Source: an uncultured Treponema sp.
GTDB lineage: Bacteria; Spirochaetota; Spirochaetia; Treponematales; Treponemataceae
DNA length: 34,883 nucleotides
Reading direction: 5' to 3'
Assembly (NCBI GenBank): GCA_947170195.1
Contig: CAMVSS010000008.1
Coordinates: 1-34,883, forward strand
The stretch's first letter is position 1. Each line of letters opens with the position of its first letter. Positions 1-8,560 of this stretch are shown piece by piece. Below the pieces are notes generated by a model that did no database searches, had not been told where the DNA came from, and saw only the letters and a list, made by a program, of their open reading frames with translations. The translations under genes and the position numbers were made by a program.

Positions 1-230
1 TGTTGTTTTTTTACTCTTCATCTTTAAAACTTTTTTTCACCCCCACTTCTTTTTTTAAATTTTCTTTCCCCCCCCAAACGCGTATCATTTTAGGAATTTT
101 TTTTTCCCCCCCCCCCCCCCCCCCCGTCATTTGTCAAGTGTTTTTTCAGACTTTATCAAGCATCAGAATTGTACAAAAAAAATTAATGGTTGGAAATTGA
201 AACAATTAATCCGCTATAGAATTTTTCGCC
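1..230. repeat. Low-complexity homopolymer-rich intergenic DNA
   Basis: This left edge holds alternating T and C runs on the + strand: C8 at 68-75, T9 at 97-105 and C20 at 106-125. No credible gene lies inside; the ORF-track proteins here are products of the homopolymers. On the - strand, ATG at 21-19 opens a reading frame that leaves the window after seven codons (MKSKKTT) and could be the start of a neighbouring gene, but no good Shine-Dalgarno is placed before it. A TTGACA hexamer lies at 137-132 on the - strand, next to the G20 tract. The 130-230 part lies downstream of recR and shows only a weak terminator-like inverted repeat. Confidence 0.8.
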
Positions 231-821
231 TTAAAATTTCATTCGTCCGCGGAAGCTTCGCGCAAGTGTCAATTTATCAGCATATTCGAGGTCGCCGCCG
301 ACCGGAAGACCAGAGGCAAGCCGGGTCACTGCTATATCAGGGAAACTGGCAAGCAGACGCTGGATATAAAGAGCCGTCGTATCGCCCTCCACCGTCGGAT
401 TTGTCGCAATTATGATTTCTTTGATTGAAGAAGTGCGCACACGCTCAATAAGCTCACGGATTCTCAGCTGGTCAGGGCCGATTCCCTCCAGAGGTGCAAT
501 TACACCGCCGAGCACATGGAAAAGTCCGGAAAACTCATGGGAGCTTTCGATGGTGCTAACGTCCTGCGGCTGCTCCACGACGCAGATGACGCTGCGATCG
601 CGCAGGTTGTTTGAGCAAATCGGACACGGATCTTTTTCCGTCCATGCGCCGCAAATCGAGCAGGCATGAATCTTGTCCTGCAGCGTCGCCATTTGTGTCG
701 CGAACTGCCTGACCCATGAGGAATCAGCTTTGAGAATGTAGTTTACCAGCCGCCCGGCTGATTTTTTTCCGATTCCAGGAAGCCTGGAAAATGAACCGGT
801 CAGTTCGTCGATTGCAGTCAT
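231..821 (-). CDS. recR: Recombination mediator RecR
   Basis: RecR works with RecO (and RecF) to load RecA on gapped DNA. The 196-residue length is normal for the family. An N-terminal helix-hairpin-helix region (LPGIGKKSA, about residues 14-22) is followed by a four-cysteine zinc site (Cys54, 57, 66, 69) and a Toprim domain beginning around VICVVE. The gene starts 4 nt after the ybaB stop, so translation is probably coupled, and the dnaX-ybaB-recR order is the classic bacterial arrangement. I see no truncation. Confidence 0.96.
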   Translation of the reverse strand: MTAIDELTGSFSRLPGIGKKSAGRLVNYILKADSSWVRQFATQMATLQDKIHACSICGAWTEKDPCPICSNNLRDRSVICVVEQPQDVSTIESSHEFSGLFHVLGGVIAPLEGIGPDQLRIRELIERVRTSSIKEIIIATNPTVEGDTTALYIQRLLASFPDIAVTRLASGLPVGGDLEYADKLTLARSFRGRMKF

Positions 822-825
822 CTTA

Positions 826-1131
826 TTACAGCCCCGGAATGTTCATTCCGCCGAGAAGAGACGAGGAACGCTGCTTTATCTGTTCCTGAATCTTGTCCAT
901 AGCGTCGTGATGGGCTGCAACGATCAAATCCTGAAGCATCTGAACATCGCGAGGATCAACGGCTATCGGATCTATTTTTATTGAAACAAGCTCCATCTTT
1001 CCGTTCATAGTAACCTGAACGATATTTCCTCCGGCAGAGCCTGTCACAGAAATCTGGGCAAGCTCTTCCTTCATCTGATTCATTGTACCCTCAAGGTTCT
1101 TGAGATTTTTTACCATATCGAAAGGATTCAT
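826..1131 (-). CDS. ybaB: YbaB/EbfC family nucleoid-associated protein
   Basis: This is a small (101 aa) DNA-binding protein of the YbaB/EbfC family, which forms dimers and coats or bends DNA. The sequence has the family layout: N-terminal helix with MVKNLKNLEG, a beta core (VTMNGKMELVSIKIDP) and a C-terminal helix (LIVAAHHDAMDKI). It sits between dnaX and recR as in most bacteria. The start is supported by a strong GGAGG 6 nt upstream. A TATAAT lies at about 1145-1150 just before the Shine-Dalgarno, so an internal promoter is possible, though I cannot find a matching -35 box. Confidence 0.93.
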   Translation of the reverse strand: MNPFDMVKNLKNLEGTMNQMKEELAQISVTGSAGGNIVQVTMNGKMELVSIKIDPIAVDPRDVQMLQDLIVAAHHDAMDKIQEQIKQRSSSLLGGMNIPGL

Positions 1132-1139
1132 TGTTTTCC

Positions 1140-1226
1140 TCCATATTATACTGCCTAAAAATCACCCGAACGGGATTTCTATATTTTTTAGGGAGACTTC
1201 GAAAAAAACGAGTTTCTTGAAGTGCT
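1140..1226. terminator. Terminator-like hairpins between dnaX and ybaB
   Basis: Two inverted repeats fill the gap. One (about 1154-1182) pairs CCG with CGG around TT, flanked by complementary A/T-rich arms ending in a T run on the - strand. The second (1191-1226, GGGAGACTTCGAAAAAAACG...) is a diverged member of the repeat family A seen after several other genes here. The placement fits termination or attenuation after dnaX. Confidence 0.5.
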
Positions 1227-1227
1227 C

Positions 1228-3369
1228 TTAATCTTCGTCCACAACATCAGAAGCCTGATTCTCTTGTGAAGAAGTGTTCTCTTCCGATTTCTTTGCTTTT
1301 TCATCAGCATCCCGCTGAATTTCTTCCGGAGTTTTCTTTGAATGTCCGACAATCTGTCCCCGGAAAGCCTCGCAAAGCATTTTTACCTGTTTTGGTGCAG
1401 ATTCTTCTATATTTTCCGGCGTCTGCTGCTGAAGAAAATTAACCGAAAAAGTTATCTGTTCGCCGCAGAATGCAGAAAGATATGAAGAAATCTGCTGCGC
1501 ATGGGCATCAATCTGCATCTTGAGGTATGTGGACTGAACAGTTGCGCTTACGACATTACCATTCTTCGTCCACGCTCCTGTCTGATACAAAGACGAGGCG
1601 AGCATAGGAGCGCGCATCGCAAGCTCACGAATCGCGCTTTCCCTGAAATCTGAATCGGTGCCGGCTGTTTGGTCAGGCGGCACAGCTCCGCCGTAACTAA
1701 AAGATGGTCCTGTCGGCTGAACCTGCTCGTCGGACGGGGTCGGATCTGGCGGCGCAAAATCTTCATCGAGCTGGGAAGACGGCGAAAACTGCGCGCTCTG
1801 CGCGCTTTGCGCGAATGCCGACGTTGCCGATCCCTGCGTTGCAGAAGTTCCCTGGGCGAAAATGTTCGCAGGATGCGAAGAATCGGCTGCCGGAGCTGGC
1901 GGTTGATTTGATGCAGCAGGAGCGGTCGCAAGAGACTCAAACACATTGTGAGGCTGCGCGGACGGCGCGCCTACATCTGCCGGAGATGAGGAAACCGGCT
2001 GGAATGCCGGCGCGGACGCCGGCTGAGATGCCGAGGCAAATGCATTTGTTGAAGCAAATGCATTTGCCTGAGCGAGCTGAGAAAACTGTGGCGGCGCGCT
2101 TCGCTGAGGCTGCTGCTGTGCTGCCTGTGGCATATGCATCAAAGGCGAACCGAAAGAAGCATTTGATGGCTGAGCGTTCGGCATTGCCGCCATTCCCTGC
2201 GCATGAGCCGACTGCGCTGCCGGAGCTGAAAGCAGGAGAGATTTTGCCTCGTCAATCGCTTTTTTTACTTCCGCCGGAGAGACATACTGACTCAGCCAGC
2301 TCAAGCGGGAAAACGCAAGCTCCAGCTCGTAGCGCGGAGAAAGCGAGTACCTGATGTCGCGGTACAACTGCAGCAAAATAGAAAGCGCCCGCTCCAGCTG
2401 AATAGGGTTCCATGCGGAAAGCACTGCCTGGGAATAGCGTTCCCGCGACTGACCGAGCAGGGATTCCTTTGTGACTCCGGCCTTTATGAAAAGAACGGAG
2501 CGCAGATAATCCGTACAGTTTGATATAAATTGTTCTATAGAAATGCCGTTCTGCAAAAATTCGTCTATTTTGAGCAGGGCATCCTGAGTCTTATTTGAGG
2601 CACAATCTTCGAAAATCGCGTTCAGACGGTCAACGCCTACAAGTCCGAGCTTGTCGCGAATCTTGTCGTATGTGATGCAGTCGCCAGAGAAAGCCGCCAC
2701 CTGATCGAAGAGCGTGTAGGCGTCGCGCATGGAGCCAGTGGATTCCCGGGCAATCCAGTAGAGTGCTTCTTCCTCCGCCTTGATGCCGATTTCCGCGGCT
2801 GCCTGCGCAAGCTGTTCCTTTACGGTGTCGATCGGGACGAGCCGGAAATTGAACTGCTGGCAGCGCGACTTAATTGTGGCAGGGACTTTCTGAAGCTCCG
2901 TCGTCGCAAAAATAAAGATTACGTACGGCGGCGGTTCCTCGATTGTCTTGAGGAGCGCGTTGAACGCCGGAGTTGAAAGCATGTGGACTTCGTCTATTAT
3001 GTAAATCTTGTAGCGTGAGCTTTGCGGAGGAAAGAGAACTTCATCCTTAATCTGGCGCACGTCATTTACGGACGTATTTGAGGCACCGTCTATCTCGATG
3101 ACATCAGTGCTCTGTCCCTTCGTGATTTCGATACAGTGCTGACATTTTCCGCACGGAGTTGCTGTCGGACCGTTCTCGCAGTTCAATGCCTTTGCGAGGA
3201 TTCGCGCGGTAGAAGTCTTTCCGCAACCACGTGGTCCCGTAAAAAGATATGCGTGTGCGATTTTATTAGATTCAATTGAATTTTTCAGCGTTTCTGCTAC
3301 GAATTCCTGCCCTGCAAGACCCGAAAATTCCTGTGGTCGTCGTCTTGTGGCTGTAACCTCGTATGCCAT
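1228..3369 (-). CDS. dnaX: DNA polymerase III subunits gamma/tau (DnaX)
   Basis: DnaX is the clamp-loader ATPase and replisome organiser. Residues about 1-370 form the AAA+ core: Walker A GPRGCGKTST, a zinc module containing CGKCQHC, DGASNTSV, the Walker B YIIDEVHML and the SRC arginine-finger motif KSRCQQF. A long Ala/Gln/Pro/Ser linker (about 385-590) leads to a tau-type C-terminal domain. I chose ATG at 3369 (MAYEVTATRRRPQ, the normal DnaX opening) with GGAG upstream over the TTG two codons earlier in the ORF track. At codons 368-370 the sequence GTA AAA AAA GCG forms an A AAA AAA slippery heptamer; a -1 shift reads Ser-Asp-stop and would give a gamma-like 372-residue product ending just after the clamp-loader core. 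Confidence 0.96.
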   Translation of the reverse strand: MAYEVTATRRRPQEFSGLAGQEFVAETLKNSIESNKIAHAYLFTGPRGCGKTSTARILAKALNCENGPTATPCGKCQHCIEITKGQSTDVIEIDGASNTSVNDVRQIKDEVLFPPQSSRYKIYIIDEVHMLSTPAFNALLKTIEEPPPYVIFIFATTELQKVPATIKSRCQQFNFRLVPIDTVKEQLAQAAAEIGIKAEEEALYWIARESTGSMRDAYTLFDQVAAFSGDCITYDKIRDKLGLVGVDRLNAIFEDCASNKTQDALLKIDEFLQNGISIEQFISNCTDYLRSVLFIKAGVTKESLLGQSRERYSQAVLSAWNPIQLERALSILLQLYRDIRYSLSPRYELELAFSRLSWLSQYVSPAEVKKAIDEAKSLLLSAPAAQSAHAQGMAAMPNAQPSNASFGSPLMHMPQAAQQQPQRSAPPQFSQLAQANAFASTNAFASASQPASAPAFQPVSSSPADVGAPSAQPHNVFESLATAPAASNQPPAPAADSSHPANIFAQGTSATQGSATSAFAQSAQSAQFSPSSQLDEDFAPPDPTPSDEQVQPTGPSFSYGGAVPPDQTAGTDSDFRESAIRELAMRAPMLASSLYQTGAWTKNGNVVSATVQSTYLKMQIDAHAQQISSYLSAFCGEQITFSVNFLQQQTPENIEESAPKQVKMLCEAFRGQIVGHSKKTPEEIQRDADEKAKKSEENTSSQENQASDVVDED
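2255..2272 (-). promoter_or_regulatory. Predicted -1 ribosomal frameshift site in dnaX
   Basis: The - strand reads GAA GTA AAA AAA GCG ATT GAC. The seven A residues (2266-2260) form an A AAA AAA heptamer in the correct phase. After a -1 slip the next codons are AGC GAT TGA, so the product ends two residues later. E. coli dnaX uses an equivalent A AAA AAG site with near-immediate stop to make gamma. The site lies at the end of the conserved AAA+/domain III region, where gamma should end. An upstream CGGAAG is only a weak candidate for a stimulatory Shine-Dalgarno. Confidence 0.65.
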
Positions 3370-3456
3370 GTTCAAAATTCTCCAAATTTATTTTTCTTTT
3401 CTATTAGAATAATGGATTTTATGGACTTTTGATAGAGATTTCTATATCTTAAAAGT

Positions 3457-4293
3457 ATGAATTTTCTTGAAATAAACGACATGACTTTTACTTATCCGCC
3501 GGTCGAAGGCGATGTTGATGAGAACGGCAATCAGATTGTGCCGCGTCCTGTATTCGAACATTTTTCCGCAACGCTCCCGTCGGGATTCGTAAGTTTCGTC
3601 GGTCAGAATGGATGCGGAAAATCAACGCTGATGCTTCTTTGCGCAGGTCGTCTTGCACCTGATTCAGGAAGCATATCGCTGCTCTCAAAAAATCCTGCGG
3701 CGCTGCCGGAAGAAGAAAAAAATCTGCTCGCATCGTTCATCTATCAGAACATGGAATTCGAAACCGAAGACAAGGTTTCAGAACTGCTTTCTCAGGTTTA
3801 CATGAACGGAAATCTCAAGGGAAATGCGGCCTCAATCCGTGGCGGAAAAAACAAGGATTTGCTCGCAGAAGTGATCGATGTGTTCGAGCTTGAAAATTCT
3901 CTCGAAAAAGGACTGTCTCACCTGAGCAAGGGAGAGATCCAGCGCGTTCTGCTGGCATTCGGCATTCTGTACGGAAGCGCGTCACTCTTTATGGATGAAC
4001 CGCTCTTCGCCCTTGAAAACTATCAGAAAGAAAATGCCCTCGCCTACCTAAAGGAATATGTCCACAAGACTGGCACGACAATCTACATCTCAATGCACGA
4101 GCTCGACCTGACGAAAAAATATGCCGACACCGTACTTCTCTTCTACCCGAACCGCGACATGGCGCTAGGCACACCGGAAGAAGTTCTCACACGCGAAGAT
4201 GTGGAAAAAGCGTACGGAGTACCGTATGCAATGCTCAAAGACCACGAAAATCTGAGCAGGGAATACCTCAATTCATTGAGCGAGAAAAAATGA
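3457..4293 (+). CDS. ABC transporter ATP-binding protein (orphan)
   Basis: This 278-residue protein is a complete ABC ATPase: Walker A GQNGCGKST (49-57), a signature LSKGE (156-160, a variant of LSGGQ), Walker B LFMDEP (177-182) and an H-loop His at about 214 (SMHELDL). The fold most resembles iron/cobalamin-type or cobalt-type importer ATPases, but substrate cannot be assigned. No permease or binding protein is adjacent. The stop codon overlaps the start of rsmE (ATGA), indicating co-translation. No Shine-Dalgarno precedes the ATG; a TATATC at 3443-3448 lies 8 nt upstream of it. The gene is divergent from dnaX. Confidence 0.85.
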   Translation: MNFLEINDMTFTYPPVEGDVDENGNQIVPRPVFEHFSATLPSGFVSFVGQNGCGKSTLMLLCAGRLAPDSGSISLLSKNPAALPEEEKNLLASFIYQNMEFETEDKVSELLSQVYMNGNLKGNAASIRGGKNKDLLAEVIDVFELENSLEKGLSHLSKGEIQRVLLAFGILYGSASLFMDEPLFALENYQKENALAYLKEYVHKTGTTIYISMHELDLTKKYADTVLLFYPNRDMALGTPEEVLTREDVEKAYGVPYAMLKDHENLSREYLNSLSEKK

Positions 4294-5102
4294 ACATCTG
4301 CCTCTTCGAAGCAAAGGAACTGACCCAGACTGATGAAAACTCGTTCACCGGCTGCCTGAAAAAAAAGGACGAGCGCGCCCAGCACATCGTAAAAATTCTC
4401 CACAAGACGGCGGGCGGAACGTTCTCGGCCGGAATAATCGGCGGAGCAGCTGGAACAGCAACAATCACCTCAATTGCAGAAAAAGGAAGCGAAAATGAGG
4501 GTGAAATTGCGTTCTCATTCGTACCTGAAACTTCGGGGAAGCCCCTCTATCCGCTCACGCTCATAATCGGATTTCCAAGACCGATTCAACTCAGGCGGCT
4601 GTTGCGGGACATAGCGGGGCTTGGCGCAAAGAAAGTGATTCTCTGCGGAACGGAGCTGACCGAAAAATCATATCTGGATTCAAATGTCGTCTCCGATGGC
4701 AGCGCATACCAGATGCTGCTGGACGGAACGGCTCAGGCTGCGAGCACCCACGTTCCGAAACTCGTTTTCTACAAATCGCTTTCGGAAATGCTCAGGTTTG
4801 AAAGCGGCAATGATGGTGACTCAGGAAGCGAAATTCGCGCACGAGAATGGGACATGACATCAAAAATTGCGCTGGACAACCGTCGCGCCACGGAAAGCCT
4901 GCACGATTTTCTGAAACAGGAAGGCGCGCACTCGGTCATCGCAGCAATCGGAAGCGAAAGGGGCTGGACGGAAGCGGAACGAGATTTGCTTGAGCAGAAC
5001 GGTTTTACGCTTTGCAGCATGGGAACGAGAATTTTACGAACCGAAACAGCCGCGACTGTCGCATCATCAATCATACTTGATTCGATGGGCTTTCTTCAGT
5101 AA
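4290..5102 (+). CDS. rsmE: 16S rRNA (uracil1498-N3)-methyltransferase RsmE
   Basis: RsmE methylates U1498 of 16S rRNA using S-adenosylmethionine and belongs to the SPOUT (trefoil-knot) class. The knot motifs are visible near the C terminus: AIGSERGWTEAE and LRTETAATVASS. The N-terminal part begins with a PUA-like segment (HIVKILHKTAG). At 270 residues it is slightly longer than the usual 240-250, with an insertion around residues 165-185 (SGNDGDSGSE) that is low complexity. It overlaps the upstream ABC ATPase by 4 nt and is followed within 40 nt by tRNA-Val. Confidence 0.92.
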   Translation: MNICLFEAKELTQTDENSFTGCLKKKDERAQHIVKILHKTAGGTFSAGIIGGAAGTATITSIAEKGSENEGEIAFSFVPETSGKPLYPLTLIIGFPRPIQLRRLLRDIAGLGAKKVILCGTELTEKSYLDSNVVSDGSAYQMLLDGTAQAASTHVPKLVFYKSLSEMLRFESGNDGDSGSEIRAREWDMTSKIALDNRRATESLHDFLKQEGAHSVIAAIGSERGWTEAERDLLEQNGFTLCSMGTRILRTETAATVASSIILDSMGFLQ

Positions 5103-5140
5103 AACAGAACTACGTACTTAAAAACACGAATATGTTTTAC

Positions 5141-5212
5141 GGTCAATTAACTCAGTGGTAGAGTGCTACCTTCACACGGTAGAAGTCACTGGTTCGAATC
5201 CAGTATTGACCA
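5141..5212 (+). tRNA. tRNA-Val (anticodon CAC)
   Basis: A full 72-nt cloverleaf can be folded by eye: acceptor GGTCAAT/ATTGACC, D-stem ACTC/GAGT with loop AGTGGTA, anticodon stem CTACC/GGTAG with loop TTCACAC (anticodon CAC), 5-nt variable loop, T-arm ACTGG-TTCGAAT-CCAGT and discriminator A. CCA is not encoded. It could be read through from rsmE or have its own promoter; I see no clear -35/-10 pair. Confidence 0.97.
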
Positions 5213-5250
5213 ATCCACTTGTCACCTCTACACCTGCCTTTATCAACCTC

Positions 5251-5279
5251 TTTAATATCAAGTGCGGAAATGTTATACT
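5251..5279 (+). promoter_or_regulatory. Candidate promoter of the envelope-sugar operon
   Basis: TTTAAT (5251-5256), a 17-nt spacer and TATACT (5274-5279) precede the operon start at 5310, giving a predicted 5' leader of about 24 nt that includes GGAGG. Confidence 0.5.
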
Positions 5280-5309
5280 AAGAGGCTTTTGTTATTATGG
5301 AGGAATTTA

Positions 5310-6995
5310 ATGTTTGATGAAGGTTTTGTCGGAATAAAAAAGAGAATTCTTTCTCCGACAAAAAGGGATATTTTTTTTGCCCTGCTTATTTTTATTGCAG
5401 CCCCATTGTTGATAGTTTTTTTAGCCCATATTCCTTTTCTTCAGAACATCTTAATAAACACAGCCTCTTCAGTCCTAGGCAAAACTCTTGATGCAGAACA
5501 CTGGCATTCTTATATGAACGAAATTTCAGTTTTGTTCTTTTTCGAAATGGCAGCCGCTTTTGTAATTCTGACACTAATTCATTATTTTCTGCTCGATGAC
5601 GACAAGAATTTTCTTGTTCTGCCAGAAAAAATCAAAAATGCGCTTCCGAAAAATTTAGCGACTTACCTTGTATGGGCTTTTTTCATCCTGACTTCCGCAA
5701 TTTCATTCATAACAGTTTTGAACCACGAGCCATGGGGCGACGAAATGATTGCCTGGAAGTTCGCCAGAGAAAAATCAATCCCGGAACTCTTTACGCTTAT
5801 GAGGTACGAAGGCCATTTCCTTCCGTGGTATATGCTCCTGATGCCGTTCGCAAAAACAGGATGCTCCGAGCTTTGGCTGTGCCTTGTATCCTGGACCATC
5901 AACACAATCGCAAATTTTATTTTTGTAAAAAAAGCTCCTCTCAACGCACTTGCTAAAATCATAGTCCTGTTCACGACTCCGTTTCTGTTCTGGAATCCTG
6001 TTGTTGCCCGCCCGTACGTGCTGATTTCACTGATTTTCTTCCTGATTGGGAGCTTGTACGAAAAACGAAATGAAAATCCAATTTGGTTTGCCATATGCAT
6101 AGCTTTTCTTGCAAACACTCACGCATATATAGAAGGTGTGGTCGGCATACTGAGTCTCTTCTTTTTTATTGAAGATATCATCATTCCATGGAAAAATTAT
6201 TCTTCCCGCCAGAAAAAGCTCCATCTGGCGGCCTTGGCAATAATTCTTGGGGGAGTCCTTTTTGCTTTGGCTCAGGTAGCTCCGGCCTTTATTTATTCTC
6301 CGCTTTTGGTTTCTGAGGCAAGCCACGCACCAGGATTTGAATCATTTAACTATTTCTTTACTTCATCGGGCTTTACTACAGCTCCGCAAAAATACACTTT
6401 CATAGCCCTCATTATGGCCACATTTTTGTATTTGGCATGTACGTCCATAAAGGGATTCTTTTTGCTTTTTGCCTCATATCTTTACATGGGACTTTTCTGC
6501 ATACTTATTTATAATGCATCAATTCCCAACAGAGCACTTTTATGGTTTGTCATTCTGATTTTTTCTCTCTGGCTCTCTTCCGGGGTTTCCATCCGAAAAA
6601 AATCAATCATAATCATCGTTTTCTCAGCGCTCCTGATTTCGCCTCAACTCACGATTTATGACATAAAAGAGCCTTTTGGTTCTCCAAGGAATACAACGGA
6701 ATACATTAAAAAAAATTATCCGGAAGGTACTAAAGTTTTTTTGAGCATCAATACAGAGGTTGATTTATATTATCCTGACACACATTCTTACACCGAACTT
6801 CCGGACTATGTCGCTTCATGCGCAGGCACAGATTCGCAGACAGTTCTTTTTGTAAGTCTTGATAAGGATATATTCTATAAAGATACATTGATTGCAGTCA
6901 GCAAGAATGCATCGATTAAATTTGTAAAAAAAATAAAAGGAGTTGTATGGGCTGATTTAAATATCTATGAGATAAGCCCGAACAGCACCAAATAA
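5310..6995 (+). CDS. Multi-pass membrane protein, GT-C/GT39-like glycosyltransferase
   Basis: This 561-residue protein has about eleven hydrophobic segments and two soluble motifs expected of GT-C transferases that use polyprenyl-phosphate sugars: an acidic pair in the first outer loop (GDEM, about residues 143-146) and a later EGHFLPWY stretch matching the H-P-P-x-x-Y region of the GT39/ArnT type. It ends with a roughly 90-residue soluble tail. I moved the start from 5262 to ATG 5310, which has GGAGG 6 nt upstream; the longer version adds an unsupported basic leader. It is the first gene of a tight operon with an FAD enzyme and GtrA, which fits transfer of a lipid-linked sugar outside the cytoplasmic membrane. 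Acceptor and sugar are unknown; a non-enzymatic membrane protein is possible. Confidence 0.7.
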   Translation: MFDEGFVGIKKRILSPTKRDIFFALLIFIAAPLLIVFLAHIPFLQNILINTASSVLGKTLDAEHWHSYMNEISVLFFFEMAAAFVILTLIHYFLLDDDKNFLVLPEKIKNALPKNLATYLVWAFFILTSAISFITVLNHEPWGDEMIAWKFAREKSIPELFTLMRYEGHFLPWYMLLMPFAKTGCSELWLCLVSWTINTIANFIFVKKAPLNALAKIIVLFTTPFLFWNPVVARPYVLISLIFFLIGSLYEKRNENPIWFAICIAFLANTHAYIEGVVGILSLFFFIEDIIIPWKNYSSRQKKLHLAALAIILGGVLFALAQVAPAFIYSPLLVSEASHAPGFESFNYFFTSSGFTTAPQKYTFIALIMATFLYLACTSIKGFFLLFASYLYMGLFCILIYNASIPNRALLWFVILIFSLWLSSGVSIRKKSIIIIVFSALLISPQLTIYDIKEPFGSPRNTTEYIKKNYPEGTKVFLSINTEVDLYYPDTHSYTELPDYVASCAGTDSQTVLFVSLDKDIFYKDTLIAVSKNASIKFVKKIKGVVWADLNIYEISPNSTK

Positions 6996-7006
6996 AAAGA
7001 GTAAAA

Positions 7007-8560
7007 ATGAAAAAAATAGTTGTTATCGTAGCCGGTCCTGCAGGTCTGACGGCAGCATACGAACTGCTTGATAAATCCACTGGTTACGAGGTCACAGTCC
7101 TTGAGGAAAGCTCCTCTTTAGGAGGAATTTCACGGACTGTAAATTACAAAGGCAACCGTATGGACATGGGTGGCCACAGATTTTTCTCAAAAGTGCCGGA
7201 AGTAAACGAATGGTGGCAGAAAATGCTTCCAAAGCAGGGGTCGCTTTCATTCGATGACGCAGTGCTTGGCAGGAACGGGCTTCTTGAAGAGGGCGGACCG
7301 AATCCCGAAAAAGAAGACAGGGTTATGCTTCTCCGCAACAGGATGTCAAGAATATTCTTTAACCGCAGATTTTTTGATTATCCAATTTCGCTCAAATTTG
7401 AAACTTTCAAGAACATGGGGCTGTTGACAACGATTACAGTCGGGTTCAGCTACATAAAAAGTGCGATTTTCAAGCGTAAAGAAAATTCTCTGGAAGATTT
7501 TTACATCAACAGGTTCGGAAAAAAATTATATTCAATGTTTTTCGAGAACTATACGGAAAATCTTTGGGGACGACATCCTTCCTGCATTTCTCCAGAATGG
7601 GGTGCGCAGCGCGTAAAAGGCCTTTCGATTGTTGCGATTCTCAAGGATATGTTCGGAAAACTTTTCAATAAAAAGAACCGAAAGGTCGAAACTTCTCTTA
7701 TTGAGTCATTCTCTTATCCTAAACTGGGGCCGGGCCAGCTTTGGGAAATCACAGCTTCTGAAATCACGAAAAGGGGTGGAACAATCATTCAGAACGCATC
7801 AGCTGTCGCCATCCATAAAAACGAGAATAACAATATCACTTCTGTCACATACCGAAAGGATGGAGCAGACGTGACCATTGACTGTGATGCTGTTATTTCA
7901 TCAATGCCGCTCAAAGATTTGGTTTCTGACATGAACAACGTTCCACAGGAGATCAGTGAAATTGCGTCAGGTCTTCCGTATCGCGATTACATGACTGCAG
8001 GAGTGCTCCTGAAATCCCTCAATCTTAAAAACAAAACTTCTGTAAAGACTCTTGGTGGAATCATTCCGGACAATTGGATTTATATTCACGACCGAACAGT
8101 AAAAATAGGACGTATTCAGATTTACAATAACTGGTCGCCCTACATGGTAAAAGATGTTGAGCACACCGTCTGGATCGGACTTGAATATTTCTGCAATGAG
8201 GGAGATTCGCTGTGGTCTCTCTCCGATGATGATTTTGGAGATCTCGCCATCAATGAAATCAAAAAACTCTCTCTTATCTCCAACAAATCTGATGTTCTTG
8301 ATTTTCATGTTGAACGGGTAAAGAAAGCTTATCCGGCATACTTTGATACTTATGCAAAAATCGACAGGCTTAGAGACTATCTGGATACAATTCCAAACTT
8401 GTACTGCGTAGGTCGAAACGGTCAGCACAGATACAACAACATCGATCATTCCATGTGCACGGCTTTTGAGGCTGTAAAAGCAATCCTTTCCGGCACGACT
8501 GACAAATCCACAATTTGGAATGTAAACACAGAAAAAGAATACCACGAAGAAGCAAAATGA
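7007..8560 (+). CDS. FAD-dependent oxidoreductase, UDP-galactopyranose-mutase-like
   Basis: This 517-residue flavoprotein belongs to the NAD(P)/FAD-binding Rossmann group that includes protoporphyrinogen oxidase and UDP-galactopyranose mutase relatives. The N terminus reads [17 protein letters not shown] followed by the second ribose-binding acid region (VTVLEES) and GGISRTV, then MGGHRFF, typical of mutase-like enzymes. The C terminus has the family signature [15 protein letters not shown]. In the GxGxxG motif the first Gly is Val8 (VAGPAG), which is unusual. It starts 11 nt after the membrane glycosyltransferase gene and overlaps gtrA by ATGA, so it probably acts on the same sugar or carrier, for instance as a sugar ring mutase or oxidase. 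The actual reaction cannot be deduced. Confidence 0.82.
   Translation: MKKIVVIVAGPAGLTAAYELLDKSTGYEVTVLEESSSLGGISRTVNYKGNRMDMGGHRFFSKVPEVNEWWQKMLPKQGSLSFDDAVLGRNGLLEEGGPNPEKEDRVMLLRNRMSRIFFNRRFFDYPISLKFETFKNMGLLTTITVGFSYIKSAIFKRKENSLEDFYINRFGKKLYSMFFENYTENLWGRHPSCISPEWGAQRVKGLSIVAILKDMFGKLFNKKNRKVETSLIESFSYPKLGPGQLWEITASEITKRGGTIIQNASAVAIHKNENNNITSVTYRKDGADVTIDCDAVISSMPLKDLVSDMNNVPQEISEIASGLPYRDYMTAGVLLKSLNLKNKTSVKTLGGIIPDNWIYIHDRTVKIGRIQIYNNWSPYMVKDVEHTVWIGLEYFCNEGDSLWSLSDDDFGDLAINEIKKLSLISNKSDVLDFHVERVKKAYPAYFDTYAKIDRLRDYLDTIPNLYCVGRNGQHRYNNIDHSMCTAFEAVKAILSGTTDKSTIWNVNTEKEYHEEAK

Noticed and set aside
92-137. Working promoter with the G20 tract as spacer
   Set aside because: The TTGACA and TAAAAT hexamers are 39 nt apart; even with the tract removed the spacing would be about 19 nt, so this exact pairing is weak and kept only as a possibility within the phase-variation finding.
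3-200. 65-residue ORF containing a polyproline run
   Set aside because: The Pro and Phe runs are just translations of C20 and T runs, with no ribosome site or protein-like pattern.
1704-2354. 216-residue + strand ORF
   Set aside because: It is the antisense of the Ala/Gln-rich dnaX linker and has no start signals or recognisable fold.
5141-5212. tRNA-Val as an integration (att) site
   Set aside because: No integrase, no duplicated tRNA 3' end and no compositional break are present beside it.
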